A stretch of DNA of 64,000 nt from DTU015 sp964406505 (GCA_964406505.1 CAYORX010000003.1:62001-126000); one strand, 5' to 3'. Numbered from the stretch's first letter, positions 44,063 to 54,081 are shown. Notes: generated by a model not told the origin, from the sequence alone. Numbers and translations: made by a program.

Positions 44063-44581
44063 TTATTCACTTTCGGCCATGTGCATAAGCGGTGCTTGAT
44101 TAATTGGTTGTGCCCGTTTACAGTGATCCTGCTTGATTTCTTTAATAGCAAGTTCAATAGATATGCTAACAGCTCGCTTACATTTTGGATCGATGTATTT
44201 TTTGTCAGATTCTTGACTGAGTTGTTTTGATCGAGTTCCGGGCATATATCCAAGTATTTCCCGACAGACTTGTGTACCCATTTCATTGATAAACCCTTTT
44301 GCAATAGAGCGACACATTGCATCGCACCTTGTTTTAGCCTTGTTATCTTCCGGTTTAATCCTTCCTACATAAATCCCCACCGCAGCAATTGCACCGCAAA
44401 GGGCGCCGCAAACCGAACCACTACCTGCTACCCCTCCCCCAAAGCCCGTAACGCATGAAACAGGTACGTTTAGGCCTAGGGTTTCAATTATGCCCCAAAA
44501 AACACCTTCTGCACAGTTAAAACCAATAACGCGTTTTGAATGTACTTCCTCCATTATGCGGGCAAACTCAAAATACTCCAT
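44063..44581 (-). CDS. C_GCAxxG_C_C family protein
   Basis: A 172-residue protein with the family pattern: FNCAEGVFWGI, GFGGGVAGSGSVCGALCGAI, then spaced Cys in RCDAMCRSIAKGF, QVCREIL and DPKCKRAVS. The family is thought to bind a metal or redox cofactor and is common near redox enzymes; its function is unknown. ATG 44581 follows GGGGGGTAAGGT. It lies upstream of purA on the minus strand and is divergent from the phosphatase gene. Confidence 0.88.
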   Translation of the reverse strand: MEYFEFARIMEEVHSKRVIGFNCAEGVFWGIIETLGLNVPVSCVTGFGGGVAGSGSVCGALCGAIAAVGIYVGRIKPEDNKAKTRCDAMCRSIAKGFINEMGTQVCREILGYMPGTRSKQLSQESDKKYIDPKCKRAVSISIELAIKEIKQDHCKRAQPINQAPLMHMAESE

Positions 44582-44815
44582 ACCTTACCCCCCAATTAGC
44601 AATTCTAACCTAAAGTTATGATTATTTCATCCGAGAATTCCCTATTGACTTTGTCGGTATGATTGCTAATTTAAACAGTAATAGATACAATTCATAGTAA
44701 AGAAAGAGCCTAGACTTGTGGCGTGGTCATAGATGTGAAAAGTCTGATGGCCTTATTTGTTTGCAATCCGTTATCATTCTTTTTTAAAACTTAACACAAT
44801 CAGGATGGTGATTCC

Positions 44816-45439
44816 ATGTCCAACTATTATATAATTCGACACGGACAAACAAAAGCTAATCTGAACGGTATTTTGCAAGGACACCTAAATGTTCCGCTCT
44901 CAGAGTACGGAAAAAACCAGGCTGAAATTACTGGTAAAGCATTGTCCACAATGAAAATTGATGCTATATATTCGAGTGATTTAATCCGAGCCAAAGACAC
45001 TGCAATGGCCATCGCTAAATATCATAATTGCAAACTCATATTAGACAAACGGCTTAGGGAAGCATACTGTGGGATCATGCAAGGCAAAACCATCAGCCAA
45101 TGTCGTGAACTTTACAAAGAGTATTACAAGGCCGTTGCACATGACCCTATAAATACTTCTAGACCTGGCGGAGGGGAATCCAACAAAGATATGTATGAAA
45201 GGGCTGTACGCGCTCTTTATCACATTCAAAATAATTGTTCTGGAACGAATATTGTAATCGTTAGCCACGGCGGTATCATAAGGTGTCTCCTATCGCACGC
45301 CAAAAAAGGTCGGTTCGATCCGGAATTATCTGGCGTTAGAAACGCTTCGATTAGCATAATATCCAATCATAACGGTAACTGGCATTTAGGCAAAACAAAT
45401 GATATAAGCCATTTAGCATCGATTGCTAAGGCAAAATGA
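44816..45439 (+). CDS. Histidine phosphatase family protein
   Basis: A 207-residue phosphoglycerate mutase-like enzyme. Seen: YIIRHGQTKANLNGILQGH with the phosphorylated His (about residue 8), YSSDLIRAKDTAMAIA, REAYCGIMQGKT with the acid residue, and IVIVSHGGIIRCLL with the second His. Members include cobalamin-pathway CobC and general phosphatases; no cobalamin gene is nearby, so the substrate is open. ATG 44816 follows AGGATGGTG. Confidence 0.93.
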   Translation: MSNYYIIRHGQTKANLNGILQGHLNVPLSEYGKNQAEITGKALSTMKIDAIYSSDLIRAKDTAMAIAKYHNCKLILDKRLREAYCGIMQGKTISQCRELYKEYYKAVAHDPINTSRPGGGESNKDMYERAVRALYHIQNNCSGTNIVIVSHGGIIRCLLSHAKKGRFDPELSGVRNASISIISNHNGNWHLGKTNDISHLASIAKAK

Positions 45440-45608
45440 CAAGAGGTCCATGGAAGGGCCCCTTTACTACCCCTATCTTTTTGCTTGCCCTTTCTACTTT
45501 CTTTGTACAGCGAAGACTAGATAATCTCATGCATTATTTGATTAATTCTAATAACACTTGTACGATAATGTAAGACCCATTTTACGTCATGAAATACGGG
45601 TGGATATA

Positions 45609-47045
45609 GTGAATCAATCAGATCCTACAAACAATATCGCAGATGATGCTTCAGATAAAAGTCTCTCTTTGCGTCAACGAATAAAGGCCCAACCCAAATA
45701 TCTAGACTTAGAGAATCATTCAATAGAACAAAATATATGGGTACTTGCTATACCATTAATCGCTGAAAGATTGCTACAAGCCGTGGTTAACGCAGCTGAT
45801 ATAGCTATGGTGGGGCGTGTTGGGGCCGCGTCAGTTGTAGCAGTGGGCTTATCTAACCAAATATCTATGATAGGAACCAGTGTTTTTGACGCAATACGAG
45901 TGGGAACTACATCGGTTGTAGCGCGCAGAATTGGGGCAGGCCAATATGAGAATGCTCAGCTAACCTTACGTCAATCTTTAATTATTGCTGCAATTTTAGG
46001 AACTATCGCTTTTATCCTCGTGGGTGCCTTTGCGGGACAAAATCTTCGCTTGATGGGAGCCGAACCGGAAGTTGTAGAACAGGGTGTTCCCTATTCGTAT
46101 TGGAAAGGTCTATCTATGGTGTTTCAATTTATTACCATGACTTTTATTGCTGCCCTTAGGGGTGCGGGCAATACTCGTTTGCCTATGTTTTCAGGTATAT
46201 TAGTAAACATCATGAATTTATGCGGTAATTATGCCTTAATTGGCGGAAATTGGGGATTTCCCAAAATGGGCACTGCAGGTGCGGGACTTGCAACAGCAAT
46301 TGCACATTTTGTCGGTATGATCGTTGTAGCCGTGCTTGTCGTAAAGCAACCAAATCCAATAAGCCGGTTTTACCAAGGTTCTTTCCTTCCCCATGAAGAT
46401 ACATTACGAAGTGTATTGTCAGTAGGATTGCCTGCCTCTGGTGAAAGACTTATATTACGTGGAGCCCAACTGCTTTACGCTAGAGCCATAGCTGGGCTTG
46501 GGACTAACGCTTATGCGGCTCACCAAATCGCTCTTCGTATTGAATCTATGTCCCTCGTTATAGGTTTTAGTTTTGGAGTATCGGCTACCACTCTCGTGGG
46601 GCAATATCTTGGATTTGGCGACGCCAAAAAAGCTGAATTAGCTTCCAATCGAGCGCAAAGGTTCGCAGCCATAGCGATGGGAGCCGCAGGTATTGCCTTA
46701 TTCATTGTAGCCCCTTATGTTGTCCATTTATTCACACCAGAAAACCCTGAGGTTATTCGTTTAGGAAGTATAGTGCTTCGAATAGTCGCAATTGCCCAGC
46801 CGATAATGGGTATAAACAGAGTGCTGGCAGGAAGTTTACGAGGTGCAGGAGATACTAAATGGACGATGATAATAACAGGAAGCAGTGCGTGGATTGTGAG
46901 AGTTGGGCTAACATATTTGCTTACCCAGGTAATTAACCTCCACTTGCCAGGTGCTTGGTATGCCATGATAATTGATTTAACCATTCGGTGTATGTTATAC
47001 AAACGACGTTTTGCGACAGGCAAGTGGAAAGAAATCACTGTATAG
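45609..47045 (+). CDS. MATE family efflux transporter
   Basis: A protein of about 478 residues with twelve membrane segments in two homologous halves. Typical landmarks: ENHSIEQNIWVLAIPLIAERLLQ, NAADIAMVGRVGAASVVAVGL, RGAGNTRLPMFSGILVNIMN, and LAGSLRGAGDTKWTMII in the second half. It exports drugs or metabolites in exchange for Na+ or H+. The frame opens with TTG 45558, which has no binding site. GTG 45609 has GGGTGG nearby and gives the usual length, so it is preferred with moderate certainty. Confidence 0.93.
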   Translation: MNQSDPTNNIADDASDKSLSLRQRIKAQPKYLDLENHSIEQNIWVLAIPLIAERLLQAVVNAADIAMVGRVGAASVVAVGLSNQISMIGTSVFDAIRVGTTSVVARRIGAGQYENAQLTLRQSLIIAAILGTIAFILVGAFAGQNLRLMGAEPEVVEQGVPYSYWKGLSMVFQFITMTFIAALRGAGNTRLPMFSGILVNIMNLCGNYALIGGNWGFPKMGTAGAGLATAIAHFVGMIVVAVLVVKQPNPISRFYQGSFLPHEDTLRSVLSVGLPASGERLILRGAQLLYARAIAGLGTNAYAAHQIALRIESMSLVIGFSFGVSATTLVGQYLGFGDAKKAELASNRAQRFAAIAMGAAGIALFIVAPYVVHLFTPENPEVIRLGSIVLRIVAIAQPIMGINRVLAGSLRGAGDTKWTMIITGSSAWIVRVGLTYLLTQVINLHLPGAWYAMIIDLTIRCMLYKRRFATGKWKEITV

Positions 47046-47063
47046 GTGTTTTAAAACAAATAC

Positions 47064-47639
47064 CTATCTTAACAACACCCCTGCATCCGTCATTTCTTGG
47101 ATGGAACGATGACCATCTCCCTGTTTAACATCGACAGCACGTATTCCATTTTCCAACAAATATACTTTATAACCATTTTTAATTCCATCAAGCGCCGTAG
47201 CTTTTACGCAATAGTCGGTAGCTAGTCCTCCAACGTAAATTTGCTCAACGCCTTTTTGTTTAAGCCACTGATCAAGCCTAGGCCCATCTAAACCATTTAC
47301 ATAACCATCAAAACCTGAATACGCTTCTTTGTTACGAATAAAACCTTTTGAGCAGATGCATCCATGGCAAACTAAATCTGGATGAAATTCGGCACCGTAA
47401 GTTTGCTGGACACAGTGAGAAGGCCATATTCCGCCGTAATCTAGAAAAGAAATGTGATCCTTTGGATGCCAATCTCTAGTGTATACTATAGGGGCTTTCA
47501 CGTTATGGAACTTCTGAATCCACGAATTAAGGACGGGCACTACTTTATCGCCTTCTTTAATAGCCAAAGTACCGCCGGGACAAAAATCATTTTGTACATC
47601 TACAACTATCAAACAGCAGTTGTCTTTAACATTATCCAC
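47064..47639 (-). CDS. pncA: Nicotinamidase / cysteine hydrolase
   Basis: A 191-residue isochorismatase-fold amidase. Seen: IVVDVQNDFCPGGTLAI with the catalytic Asp, TRDWHPKDHISF with the metal-binding Asp/His pair, the catalytic Lys region SKGFIRNKEAYSGF, and GGLATDYCVKATALDG with the nucleophile Cys. These fit PncA, which converts nicotinamide to nicotinic acid. GTG 47639 has AGAGGTG 6 nt upstream; the ATG at 47672 has none. It is convergent with the MATE gene. Confidence 0.92.
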   Translation of the reverse strand: MDNVKDNCCLIVVDVQNDFCPGGTLAIKEGDKVVPVLNSWIQKFHNVKAPIVYTRDWHPKDHISFLDYGGIWPSHCVQQTYGAEFHPDLVCHGCICSKGFIRNKEAYSGFDGYVNGLDGPRLDQWLKQKGVEQIYVGGLATDYCVKATALDGIKNGYKVYLLENGIRAVDVKQGDGHRSIQEMTDAGVLLR

Positions 47640-47672
47640 ACTAAACACCTCTTTATCTAGATCATAATTCAT

Positions 47673-48025
47673 AATAGACGATCGTGCCTCATCTTTTATG
47701 CATTTTACCTTTGCGCCCCGTTTATACTTTAATGGTTAATTTGTATATTTAACTACCCGAATCCATTTTATGTGAAAGGGTTTTAGGATACTACCTAGAA
47801 TATAAGAACTCAATGAGTAATGACACATTTTTCAGTAATTGAATTACTCGTACATTATAATTAGCACCTTTAGAACTAATCAATTTGTTTTGAAAGGAGG
47901 ATTTGAGGTTTCGGCTGATTGCTTTTAAGCACAATTCGCACCAAACTATCGAAGCCCTTTACTCTTTCCAAATGACTTAAGATTGTGTCCCAAATTATTT
48001 TCATCCCTGAGGAAGGTGTCTCTTG
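47673..48025 (+). promoter_or_regulatory. Promoter region of the opp operon
   Basis: A 350-bp spacer between pncA and oppA. TATAAT at about 47855-47860 is a likely -10; no good -35 is 17 nt upstream, so it may need an activator. A perfect 15-bp palindrome AGTAATT-G-AATTACT (47834-47848) sits about where the -35 would be. A strong AAAGGAGG (47893-47900) has no proper start codon after it. Confidence 0.45.
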
Positions 48026-49897
48026 ATGAGAAAAGTTAGTAAAGTGATACCAATTATTCTTTTAATGGCATTGCTGTTTGCCGGGTGTACCCCAACTGTT
48101 AAGGTTGAAGATGAAGAACCAGTCTCTAAATTGAGGGAATCCGGCGATGTCTACGGCGTATATTCGGGCGAAATTACCACGGTTAATTACCTTGTTACTG
48201 CAACCACTGCAGAATTCTCGGTTGCAGCCAATACTGTCGATTGCCTGGTAGAATATGATAACCTAGGCATAGTAAGACCTGCTTTAGCTACTGACTGGAA
48301 AGTATCAGATGATGGACTTGTATGGACGTTCAACATTAGAGAAGGCGTAAAATGGTATAACCATAAAGGTGAAGAATACGCAGAAGTGACCGCCCATGAC
48401 TGGGTGTCTACTCACAAATATGCTTTTAACCCCGATCATGCTTCAAAAACGGCCAATATTTCATACGGTGTTCTTAAAAATGGTGAGGCTTACTTCAAAG
48501 GCGAAATCGACGATTTTGATGAAGTTGGCGTAAAGGCATTAGACGACTACACTTTGGAATATACTCTGGAACATCCGGTACCATATTTCTTGAGCATGCT
48601 TACCTATTGCCCCTTTATGCCAGTAAATGGTGATTTCCTGGAAGAGGTAGGCGACAAGTTTGGAACGGATCATGAAAACGTACTTTATTGCGGTGCGTAT
48701 CTTTTTTCTGATTGGAAACATCAGGATGAACGAGTCTACGTCAAAAACGAAAATTATTGGGATGCAGACAATGTTCATATAAAGAAAATCGTACAGAAAT
48801 ATAATAAAGAAGCTTCTACTTTAGCACCCGAAATGTTCCTACGCGGTGAAGTTACGGGTGCGGGTATTCCTACAGCCTCTTTAGATGAATGGATGGAAGA
48901 TCCAGAAAAATCTTTGCTTGTCCGTCCGAGCTCAACAAGTTTCTATTCGTATTTTTACGCATTTAACTTCGATCCAAACTTCCCTGAAGAGTACGAACCG
49001 GATAATTGGAAAATAGCTGTAAACAATAAGAACTTCAGAAAATCAATCTTCCATGGACTTGACAGGATGGCTGCTTTAATCACTCTCGACCCGTACGAAC
49101 CGGAAAGAATGGTTACCAATACTGTCACCTTGGAAAATTTTGTAGACTCGGGTGGTAAAGACTATACGATGATAGGGGAACTTGAAAAGTTTACCACTAC
49201 CGACAGCTTTAATCCTGACTTAGCCCTAGATTATCGTGATAAGGCTAAAGAAGAGCTCGAGGGCAAATGTACATTTCCAATTAAAGTATTGATGCCTTAT
49301 AACACCTCGGGCACGCAATGGGCTAACGAAGCCCAGGTAGTTGAACAACAATTAGAAAACCTTTTGGGTGAAGATTTCATCGACATTATTCCGGTAGGCT
49401 TTCCACCGACAGGTTTTCTCAATGCTACTCGACGCGAAGGTAACTACGCATTGCAGAACTGCAACTTTGGTCCTGACTACGCAGACCCTGAGACATTTAC
49501 AGAACCGTTTTATCCCGATGGGACTTATCTCTGGCCTGAATTAGCCACGGATCCTGAGTACAAACTCGATGATGGCAGAACCGTTTATCAGAAGATGGTA
49601 GATGATGCCATTGCAGAAGTGGTCGATGTAGAACGACGCATGGAACTCTTCGCCAAAGCTGAAGCATATGTTTATGAAGAAGCATGGGTAATTCCGTTCC
49701 GCAAAGGCGGCGGTGGCTATACCGCAACAAAAATGGAACCATTTACTTCACCGTATGCACCCTTCGGAGTGGCAGATTTGCAGTATAAAGGGCAAATTGT
49801 TATGGAGAAACCTATGAGCACCGAGGAGTATAAAGCAGCCCAGGCTCAATGGGAAAAAGATCGAGCTGCTGCTTTGCTAGAGGCAGCTGGTAAATAG
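48026..49897 (+). CDS. Oligopeptide ABC transporter, substrate-binding lipoprotein
   Basis: A 623-residue SBP family 5 protein. The signal peptide has a lipobox LLFAGC (Cys about residue 21). Landmarks: LATDWKVSDDGLVWTFNIREGVKW, the family signature; HDWVSTHKYAFNPDHASK; GLDRMAALITLDPY; and the C-terminal FGPDYADPETFTEPFYPDG region. ATG 48026 follows AGGAAGGTG; the frame also has TTG 48023. Five opp genes run in the same direction. The binding protein is separated from the permeases by a hairpin-rich 208-bp gap, suggesting higher expression of this gene. Confidence 0.95.
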   Translation: MRKVSKVIPIILLMALLFAGCTPTVKVEDEEPVSKLRESGDVYGVYSGEITTVNYLVTATTAEFSVAANTVDCLVEYDNLGIVRPALATDWKVSDDGLVWTFNIREGVKWYNHKGEEYAEVTAHDWVSTHKYAFNPDHASKTANISYGVLKNGEAYFKGEIDDFDEVGVKALDDYTLEYTLEHPVPYFLSMLTYCPFMPVNGDFLEEVGDKFGTDHENVLYCGAYLFSDWKHQDERVYVKNENYWDADNVHIKKIVQKYNKEASTLAPEMFLRGEVTGAGIPTASLDEWMEDPEKSLLVRPSSTSFYSYFYAFNFDPNFPEEYEPDNWKIAVNNKNFRKSIFHGLDRMAALITLDPYEPERMVTNTVTLENFVDSGGKDYTMIGELEKFTTTDSFNPDLALDYRDKAKEELEGKCTFPIKVLMPYNTSGTQWANEAQVVEQQLENLLGEDFIDIIPVGFPPTGFLNATRREGNYALQNCNFGPDYADPETFTEPFYPDGTYLWPELATDPEYKLDDGRTVYQKMVDDAIAEVVDVERRMELFAKAEAYVYEEAWVIPFRKGGGGYTATKMEPFTSPYAPFGVADLQYKGQIVMEKPMSTEEYKAAQAQWEKDRAAALLEAAGK

Positions 49898-49953
49898 TAA
49901 AATTGCGATTTTCAATGCTTTGCAGCAAAGATCGCAAAAATAGATCTAAAGTT

Positions 49954-49991
49954 GCCGGAAGGAAACGCTCGACAGAGTCTTTCCTTCCGGC
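49954..49991 (+). repeat. Strong hairpin between oppA and oppB
   Basis: A perfect 12-bp inverted repeat, GCCGGAAGGAAA and TTTCCTTCCGGC, with a 14-nt loop. No T-run follows, so it is not a simple terminator. A smaller hairpin (TTGCGAT and ATCGCAA, near 49904-49937) precedes it. Together they could stop 3' decay and keep oppA mRNA high relative to the permease genes. Confidence 0.7.
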
Positions 49992-50105
49992 TTCGACTCC
50001 TCACGTACAAGATCTACGTGGCAATGTCAGCAAATTCATGCTTAAAGATCGATTCCAGCTATACCAACAAAAGGTACTATAGCGCGTGGAAGAGGGTATC
50101 GTAAT

Positions 50106-51065
50106 ATGCTTAAATACAGTATCAAAAGAATATGTCAATCGCTTATAACCGTTTTTATAGTAGTTACACTTGTATTCCTTTTGATGAGGCTTTTACCGGT
50201 TGAAGGTTATTTTGGTGACGGCTATGATAAACTAACAGTAGAACAACAAGAAGCTATACTTAAAAAATTTGGCCTGCTTGATCCTTGGTACATCCAGCTA
50301 AAAAATTTCTACACATCGCTTCTTAGAGGAAACCTAGGTCAATCGATTATATATCGCCCGGATGTACCAGTTCTAGATATCATAAAACTCAAAATTCCGT
50401 ATTCTTTCACTTTTGGCATAGCCGCCATCATCATATCGTTGACTGTGGGACTTGCTATGGGTATTAATATGGCGAGAGAAAAGGATCGCTTTTGGGATAG
50501 ACTCTGGTCTAGCTATATAGTTTTTATTAGGGCAGTTCCCTCAGCAGTCTACCTCTTATTCATTCAGTTATATGTGACAGGCATTAAACTTTTTAATATG
50601 CCGCGCCTTCCTATGTTGTTCGATAGGCATAAACCTATCAGTTGGGTATTGCCCGTAATTTCCATGTCGCTAGGCGGAACCGCTGGTTACGCCATGTGGA
50701 TGAGGCGATACATGGTTGATCAGCTCAATCAGGATTACATCCGATTAGCTAGGGCTAAAGGAATGTCGGACAGGCAAATCATGGTGAAGCACGTCATGCG
50801 TAATGCATTCGTGCCTATGGCCCAATACCTGCCGGCTTCAATATTATTTACAATTTCCGGTTCAATTTATATCGAATCACTATACTCTATCCCAGGCATG
50901 GGCGGTCTTTTAGTTGATGTAATTCAGCGACAAGATAATCCACTTGTGCAAACTCTTGTCTTAATATACTCCGTTTTAGGGATCTTTGGCCTGTTCTTCG
51001 GCGATATCTTAATGGCTATCTTCGATCCCCGCATTAGACTTGAAAAAATAGGAGGGGCTAGGTAA
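50106..51065 (+). CDS. Oligopeptide ABC transporter permease, OppB type
   Basis: A 319-residue membrane permease with six membrane segments: MLKYSIKRICQSLITVFIVVTL at the start, LLRGNLGQSIIYRPDVPV periplasmic loop, and the cytoplasmic EAA loop near RLARAKGMSDRQIMVKHVMRNA. The C-terminal GLFFGDILMAIFDPRIRLE is characteristic. It overlaps the next gene by 1 nt (TAATG). Confidence 0.95.
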   Translation: MLKYSIKRICQSLITVFIVVTLVFLLMRLLPVEGYFGDGYDKLTVEQQEAILKKFGLLDPWYIQLKNFYTSLLRGNLGQSIIYRPDVPVLDIIKLKIPYSFTFGIAAIIISLTVGLAMGINMAREKDRFWDRLWSSYIVFIRAVPSAVYLLFIQLYVTGIKLFNMPRLPMLFDRHKPISWVLPVISMSLGGTAGYAMWMRRYMVDQLNQDYIRLARAKGMSDRQIMVKHVMRNAFVPMAQYLPASILFTISGSIYIESLYSIPGMGGLLVDVIQRQDNPLVQTLVLIYSVLGIFGLFFGDILMAIFDPRIRLEKIGGAR

Positions 51066-52036
51066 TGTCATCACATGAAACAACGCGAAACGTTCAAATT
51101 GGTAATGAAGAAGAACTTTTTACCTTCGCCCAATATGATCCCGAAGCCGCAGAGAGAATCGGATATTCAGATTATTCCTATTGGGGTTCCACTTTAAAAA
51201 TCTTCTTGAAAAACAAAACAGCGATATTTTTGTTAGTGCTGATGATGTCTTTAATAATTTTTACAATCATTCAACCTTACCTGCCTAATCAAAAACCGCC
51301 AAACAAAATTCATGTGGATCCGGCTACAGGCATCCAACTTCGCAACCAAAAACCTGGCCATGAGTTTTGGTTTGGAACTAATGTCATCGGTCAGGATCTA
51401 TGGGCGAGAATTTGGAGTGGTACCAGAACATCGCTGTTAATCGCCATTATAGTTGGGATTTGGGAAGTGTTTTTCGGCATTTTTATCGGTGCTGTATGGG
51501 GGTATATTAGGCAACTCGATGCTTTTATGACTGAAGCTTATAACGTGATTAGCAATATTCCTACAACCATTCTTTTAATGCTGCTTGCATATATTATGAG
51601 ACCAAGTTTCAAAACTATGGTTGTAGCCATGTGTGCAACGGGTTGGCTTGGAATGGCACGTTTTGTACGCAATCAGATAGTAATTATTCGGGACCGCGAA
51701 TACAATTTAGCATCCCGTTGTTTGGGCACCCCTACGCTAAGGATTATTACCAAAAACTTATTACCTTACCTGGTGTCGGTTATTGTCATGCGTATAGCTT
51801 TATCAATTCCCGGCACAATCGGATGGGAAGTATTTTTAACCTACATAGGTTTAGGACTGCCTATAACTATACCTTCGCTTGGGAACCTATTGAATGAGGG
51901 CCGACAAGTTATGATGGCGGCATCGCTTCGTTATCAATTAATTTTTCCGGCGATAGCACTTTCTGTTATAACGATTTCATTTTATGTGCTGGGGAATGCG
52001 TTCGCGGACGCTTCAGATCCCCGGAATCATTATTAG
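51065..52036 (+). CDS. Oligopeptide ABC transporter permease, OppC type
   Basis: A 323-residue permease with the OppC N-terminal extension (about 1-50), then a first membrane helix (KTAIFLLVLMMSLIIF), FWFGTNVIGQDLWARIWSGTRTSL, and the EAA loop NLASRCLGTPTLRIITKNLLP. It ends ASDPRNHY, typical of OppC. ATG 51065 overlaps the oppB-type stop. Confidence 0.95.
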   Translation: MSSHETTRNVQIGNEEELFTFAQYDPEAAERIGYSDYSYWGSTLKIFLKNKTAIFLLVLMMSLIIFTIIQPYLPNQKPPNKIHVDPATGIQLRNQKPGHEFWFGTNVIGQDLWARIWSGTRTSLLIAIIVGIWEVFFGIFIGAVWGYIRQLDAFMTEAYNVISNIPTTILLMLLAYIMRPSFKTMVVAMCATGWLGMARFVRNQIVIIRDREYNLASRCLGTPTLRIITKNLLPYLVSVIVMRIALSIPGTIGWEVFLTYIGLGLPITIPSLGNLLNEGRQVMMAASLRYQLIFPAIALSVITISFYVLGNAFADASDPRNHY

Positions 52037-52048
52037 GGGGGCGTAGCG

Positions 52049-53089
52049 TTGAACAAACCAATTCTCTCAATCAAAGATTTAGTGGTCAAGTTTAGTCTCC
52101 GTGGACAAACACTGACCGCTATTCGAAAAGCATCATTAGACCTATACAAAGGTGAAACCCTAGCAATTGTAGGTGAATCCGGATCTGGCAAAAGTGTGTT
52201 CACAAAATCGTGGATTGGAATGCTAGATGCCAATGGATGGATTGATTCTGGCTCTATAATTTTGGAAGGCGAAGATCTTGCTAAATACAGTTCGGAAAAA
52301 GATTGGCTTAAAATTCGAGGCAAGAAAATAGCTATGATTTTTCAAGATCCTATGACTGCTTTAAATCCCCTCAGAACTGTTGGTCTCCAAATACAAGAAG
52401 TGCTTGAGCTTCATCAAGGCTTAAGAGGTGAACAAGCAAAAGCCGAAACCGTGAGGATCCTTGCATCTGTAGGCATAGATGACCCCGCCACACGTTATAG
52501 CCAATATCCACACGAGTTTTCCGGAGGCATGCGACAACGAGTTGTCATCGCCATAGCTGTCGCATGTAATCCTAAAATTTTAGTTTGCGATGAACCTACT
52601 ACAGCACTCGATGTAACCATCCAAGCCCAAATCTTGGAATTAATCAGAGAACTTCAAACTAAAATGGCTGCCACTCTTGTGTATATCACACATGATTTAG
52701 GGGTTGTAGCCAATGTGGCTGACCGAGTGGCCGTTATGTATGCTGGAGAAATTATTGAATATGGGACAGTGGAAGAAATCTTTTATAACGCCAGACATCC
52801 ATATACTTGGGCTCTATTGTCCTCCCTTCCCCAATTAGGAATCAAGGGCGAACCCCTTTACTCAATACATGGTACTCCACCTAACCTGTTTATGGATATT
52901 CAAGGTGATGCATTTGCCGCGCGTAATCCCAACGCTCTTAAAATTGACTTTGTGAAAAACCCACCGTTTTTCCAAGTAAGCCCAACCCACTATGCCAAAA
53001 CGTGGCTTTTGGATCCTAGAGCACCAAAAGTAGAACCCCCGGCAACTATAAAAGCCATGCGGGCTAAGTACGAGGAGTATGCACAATGA
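52049..53089 (+). CDS. Oligopeptide ABC transporter ATPase, OppD type
   Basis: A 346-residue ABC ATPase. Seen: Walker A GESGSGKSVF, signature SGGMRQRVVIA, Walker B KILVCDEPTTALD, and the H-loop YITHDLGVVANVAD. The C-terminal oligopeptide domain (about 270-340) lacks the usual cysteine cluster. TTG 52049 follows GGGGGG with 7 nt spacing. It overlaps the next gene by 4 nt (ATGA). Confidence 0.95.
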   Translation: MNKPILSIKDLVVKFSLRGQTLTAIRKASLDLYKGETLAIVGESGSGKSVFTKSWIGMLDANGWIDSGSIILEGEDLAKYSSEKDWLKIRGKKIAMIFQDPMTALNPLRTVGLQIQEVLELHQGLRGEQAKAETVRILASVGIDDPATRYSQYPHEFSGGMRQRVVIAIAVACNPKILVCDEPTTALDVTIQAQILELIRELQTKMAATLVYITHDLGVVANVADRVAVMYAGEIIEYGTVEEIFYNARHPYTWALLSSLPQLGIKGEPLYSIHGTPPNLFMDIQGDAFAARNPNALKIDFVKNPPFFQVSPTHYAKTWLLDPRAPKVEPPATIKAMRAKYEEYAQ

Positions 53090-54027
53090 CCAACAATAGA
53101 AAAGAACCACTATTAGAAATTACTAATCTTAGGATCGAGTTCAAGGGCAAAGGTAGTGACCCTTTTGTGGCAGTCAATGATGTTTCATTCAATGTCTATA
53201 AGGGTGAAACATTTGGACTAGTCGGAGAAACAGGTTCAGGCAAGACAACCATCGGCAGAGCCATTGTGCGAATCAACCCCACTGCCGCAGGGGAAATTCT
53301 GTTTAAGGGCAGAAAAATTAATGGAATAATTTCAAAGGAATTAGATCGAGAAGTAACTCGCAAAATCCAGATGATTTTCCAAGATCCGATGGCATCACTG
53401 AATGAAAGATCAAAAGTTGATTATATTGTTTCCGAAGGACTTTACAATATAAAAGGTTTCAAAGATGAGCAAGACCGACAAGCAAAAGTATCTAAAGCGC
53501 TTTTAGAGGTTGGGTTATTACCAGAATTCGCTTCTCGTTTTCCCCATGAATTTTCAGGCGGGCAAAGACAGCGGATCGGAGTTGCGCGGGCCCTAATTAT
53601 GGAACCGGAATTTATAATTGCTGATGAGCCGATATCCTCCCTTGATGTATCTATTAGGGCTCAAGTACTTAACTTATTATCGGAACTCCAAAAAAGTAGG
53701 GGTTTAACATACATGTTTATATCCCATGACCTCTCGGTCGTGCGTTTTATTGCCGAACGTATCGCAGTAATACATCGAGGAAGAATTGTTGAACTAGCTA
53801 AGACTGAAGAATTGTTTAACCATCCGCTCCATCCATATACAAGAGCACTTCTTTCGGCAATACCAATTCCGGATCCTAGAATTGAGAAACAGAAGCAAAT
53901 ACTGGTTTATGATCCAGATAGCCATGACTATACAACAGATAAACCCGAATGGATTGAAATCACTAAGGGCCATTTTGTACTAGCAAACAAGGCGGAAATT
54001 CGCAAATACGAAGCGTTGGTTGGATAG
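53086..54027 (+). CDS. Oligopeptide ABC transporter ATPase, OppF type
   Basis: A 313-residue ABC ATPase with Walker A GETGSGKTTIGR, signature SGGQRQRIGVA, Walker B FIIADEPISSLD, and H-loop FISHDLSVVRFIAE, followed by the C-terminal HPYTRALLSAIP segment. It is the last gene of the operon, and a terminator follows. Confidence 0.95.
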   Translation: MTNNRKEPLLEITNLRIEFKGKGSDPFVAVNDVSFNVYKGETFGLVGETGSGKTTIGRAIVRINPTAAGEILFKGRKINGIISKELDREVTRKIQMIFQDPMASLNERSKVDYIVSEGLYNIKGFKDEQDRQAKVSKALLEVGLLPEFASRFPHEFSGGQRQRIGVARALIMEPEFIIADEPISSLDVSIRAQVLNLLSELQKSRGLTYMFISHDLSVVRFIAERIAVIHRGRIVELAKTEELFNHPLHPYTRALLSAIPIPDPRIEKQKQILVYDPDSHDYTTDKPEWIEITKGHFVLANKAEIRKYEALVG

Positions 54028-54038
54028 ATTTAATATTG

Positions 54039-54070
54039 GGGATATCGTGACTATGTTGTGATATCCCTTT
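54039..54070 (+). terminator. Terminator of the opp operon
   Basis: GGGATATC pairs with GATATCCC around a 13-nt loop, followed by TTTCT. Confidence 0.7.
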
Positions 54071-54081
54071 CTGTATGGCGG

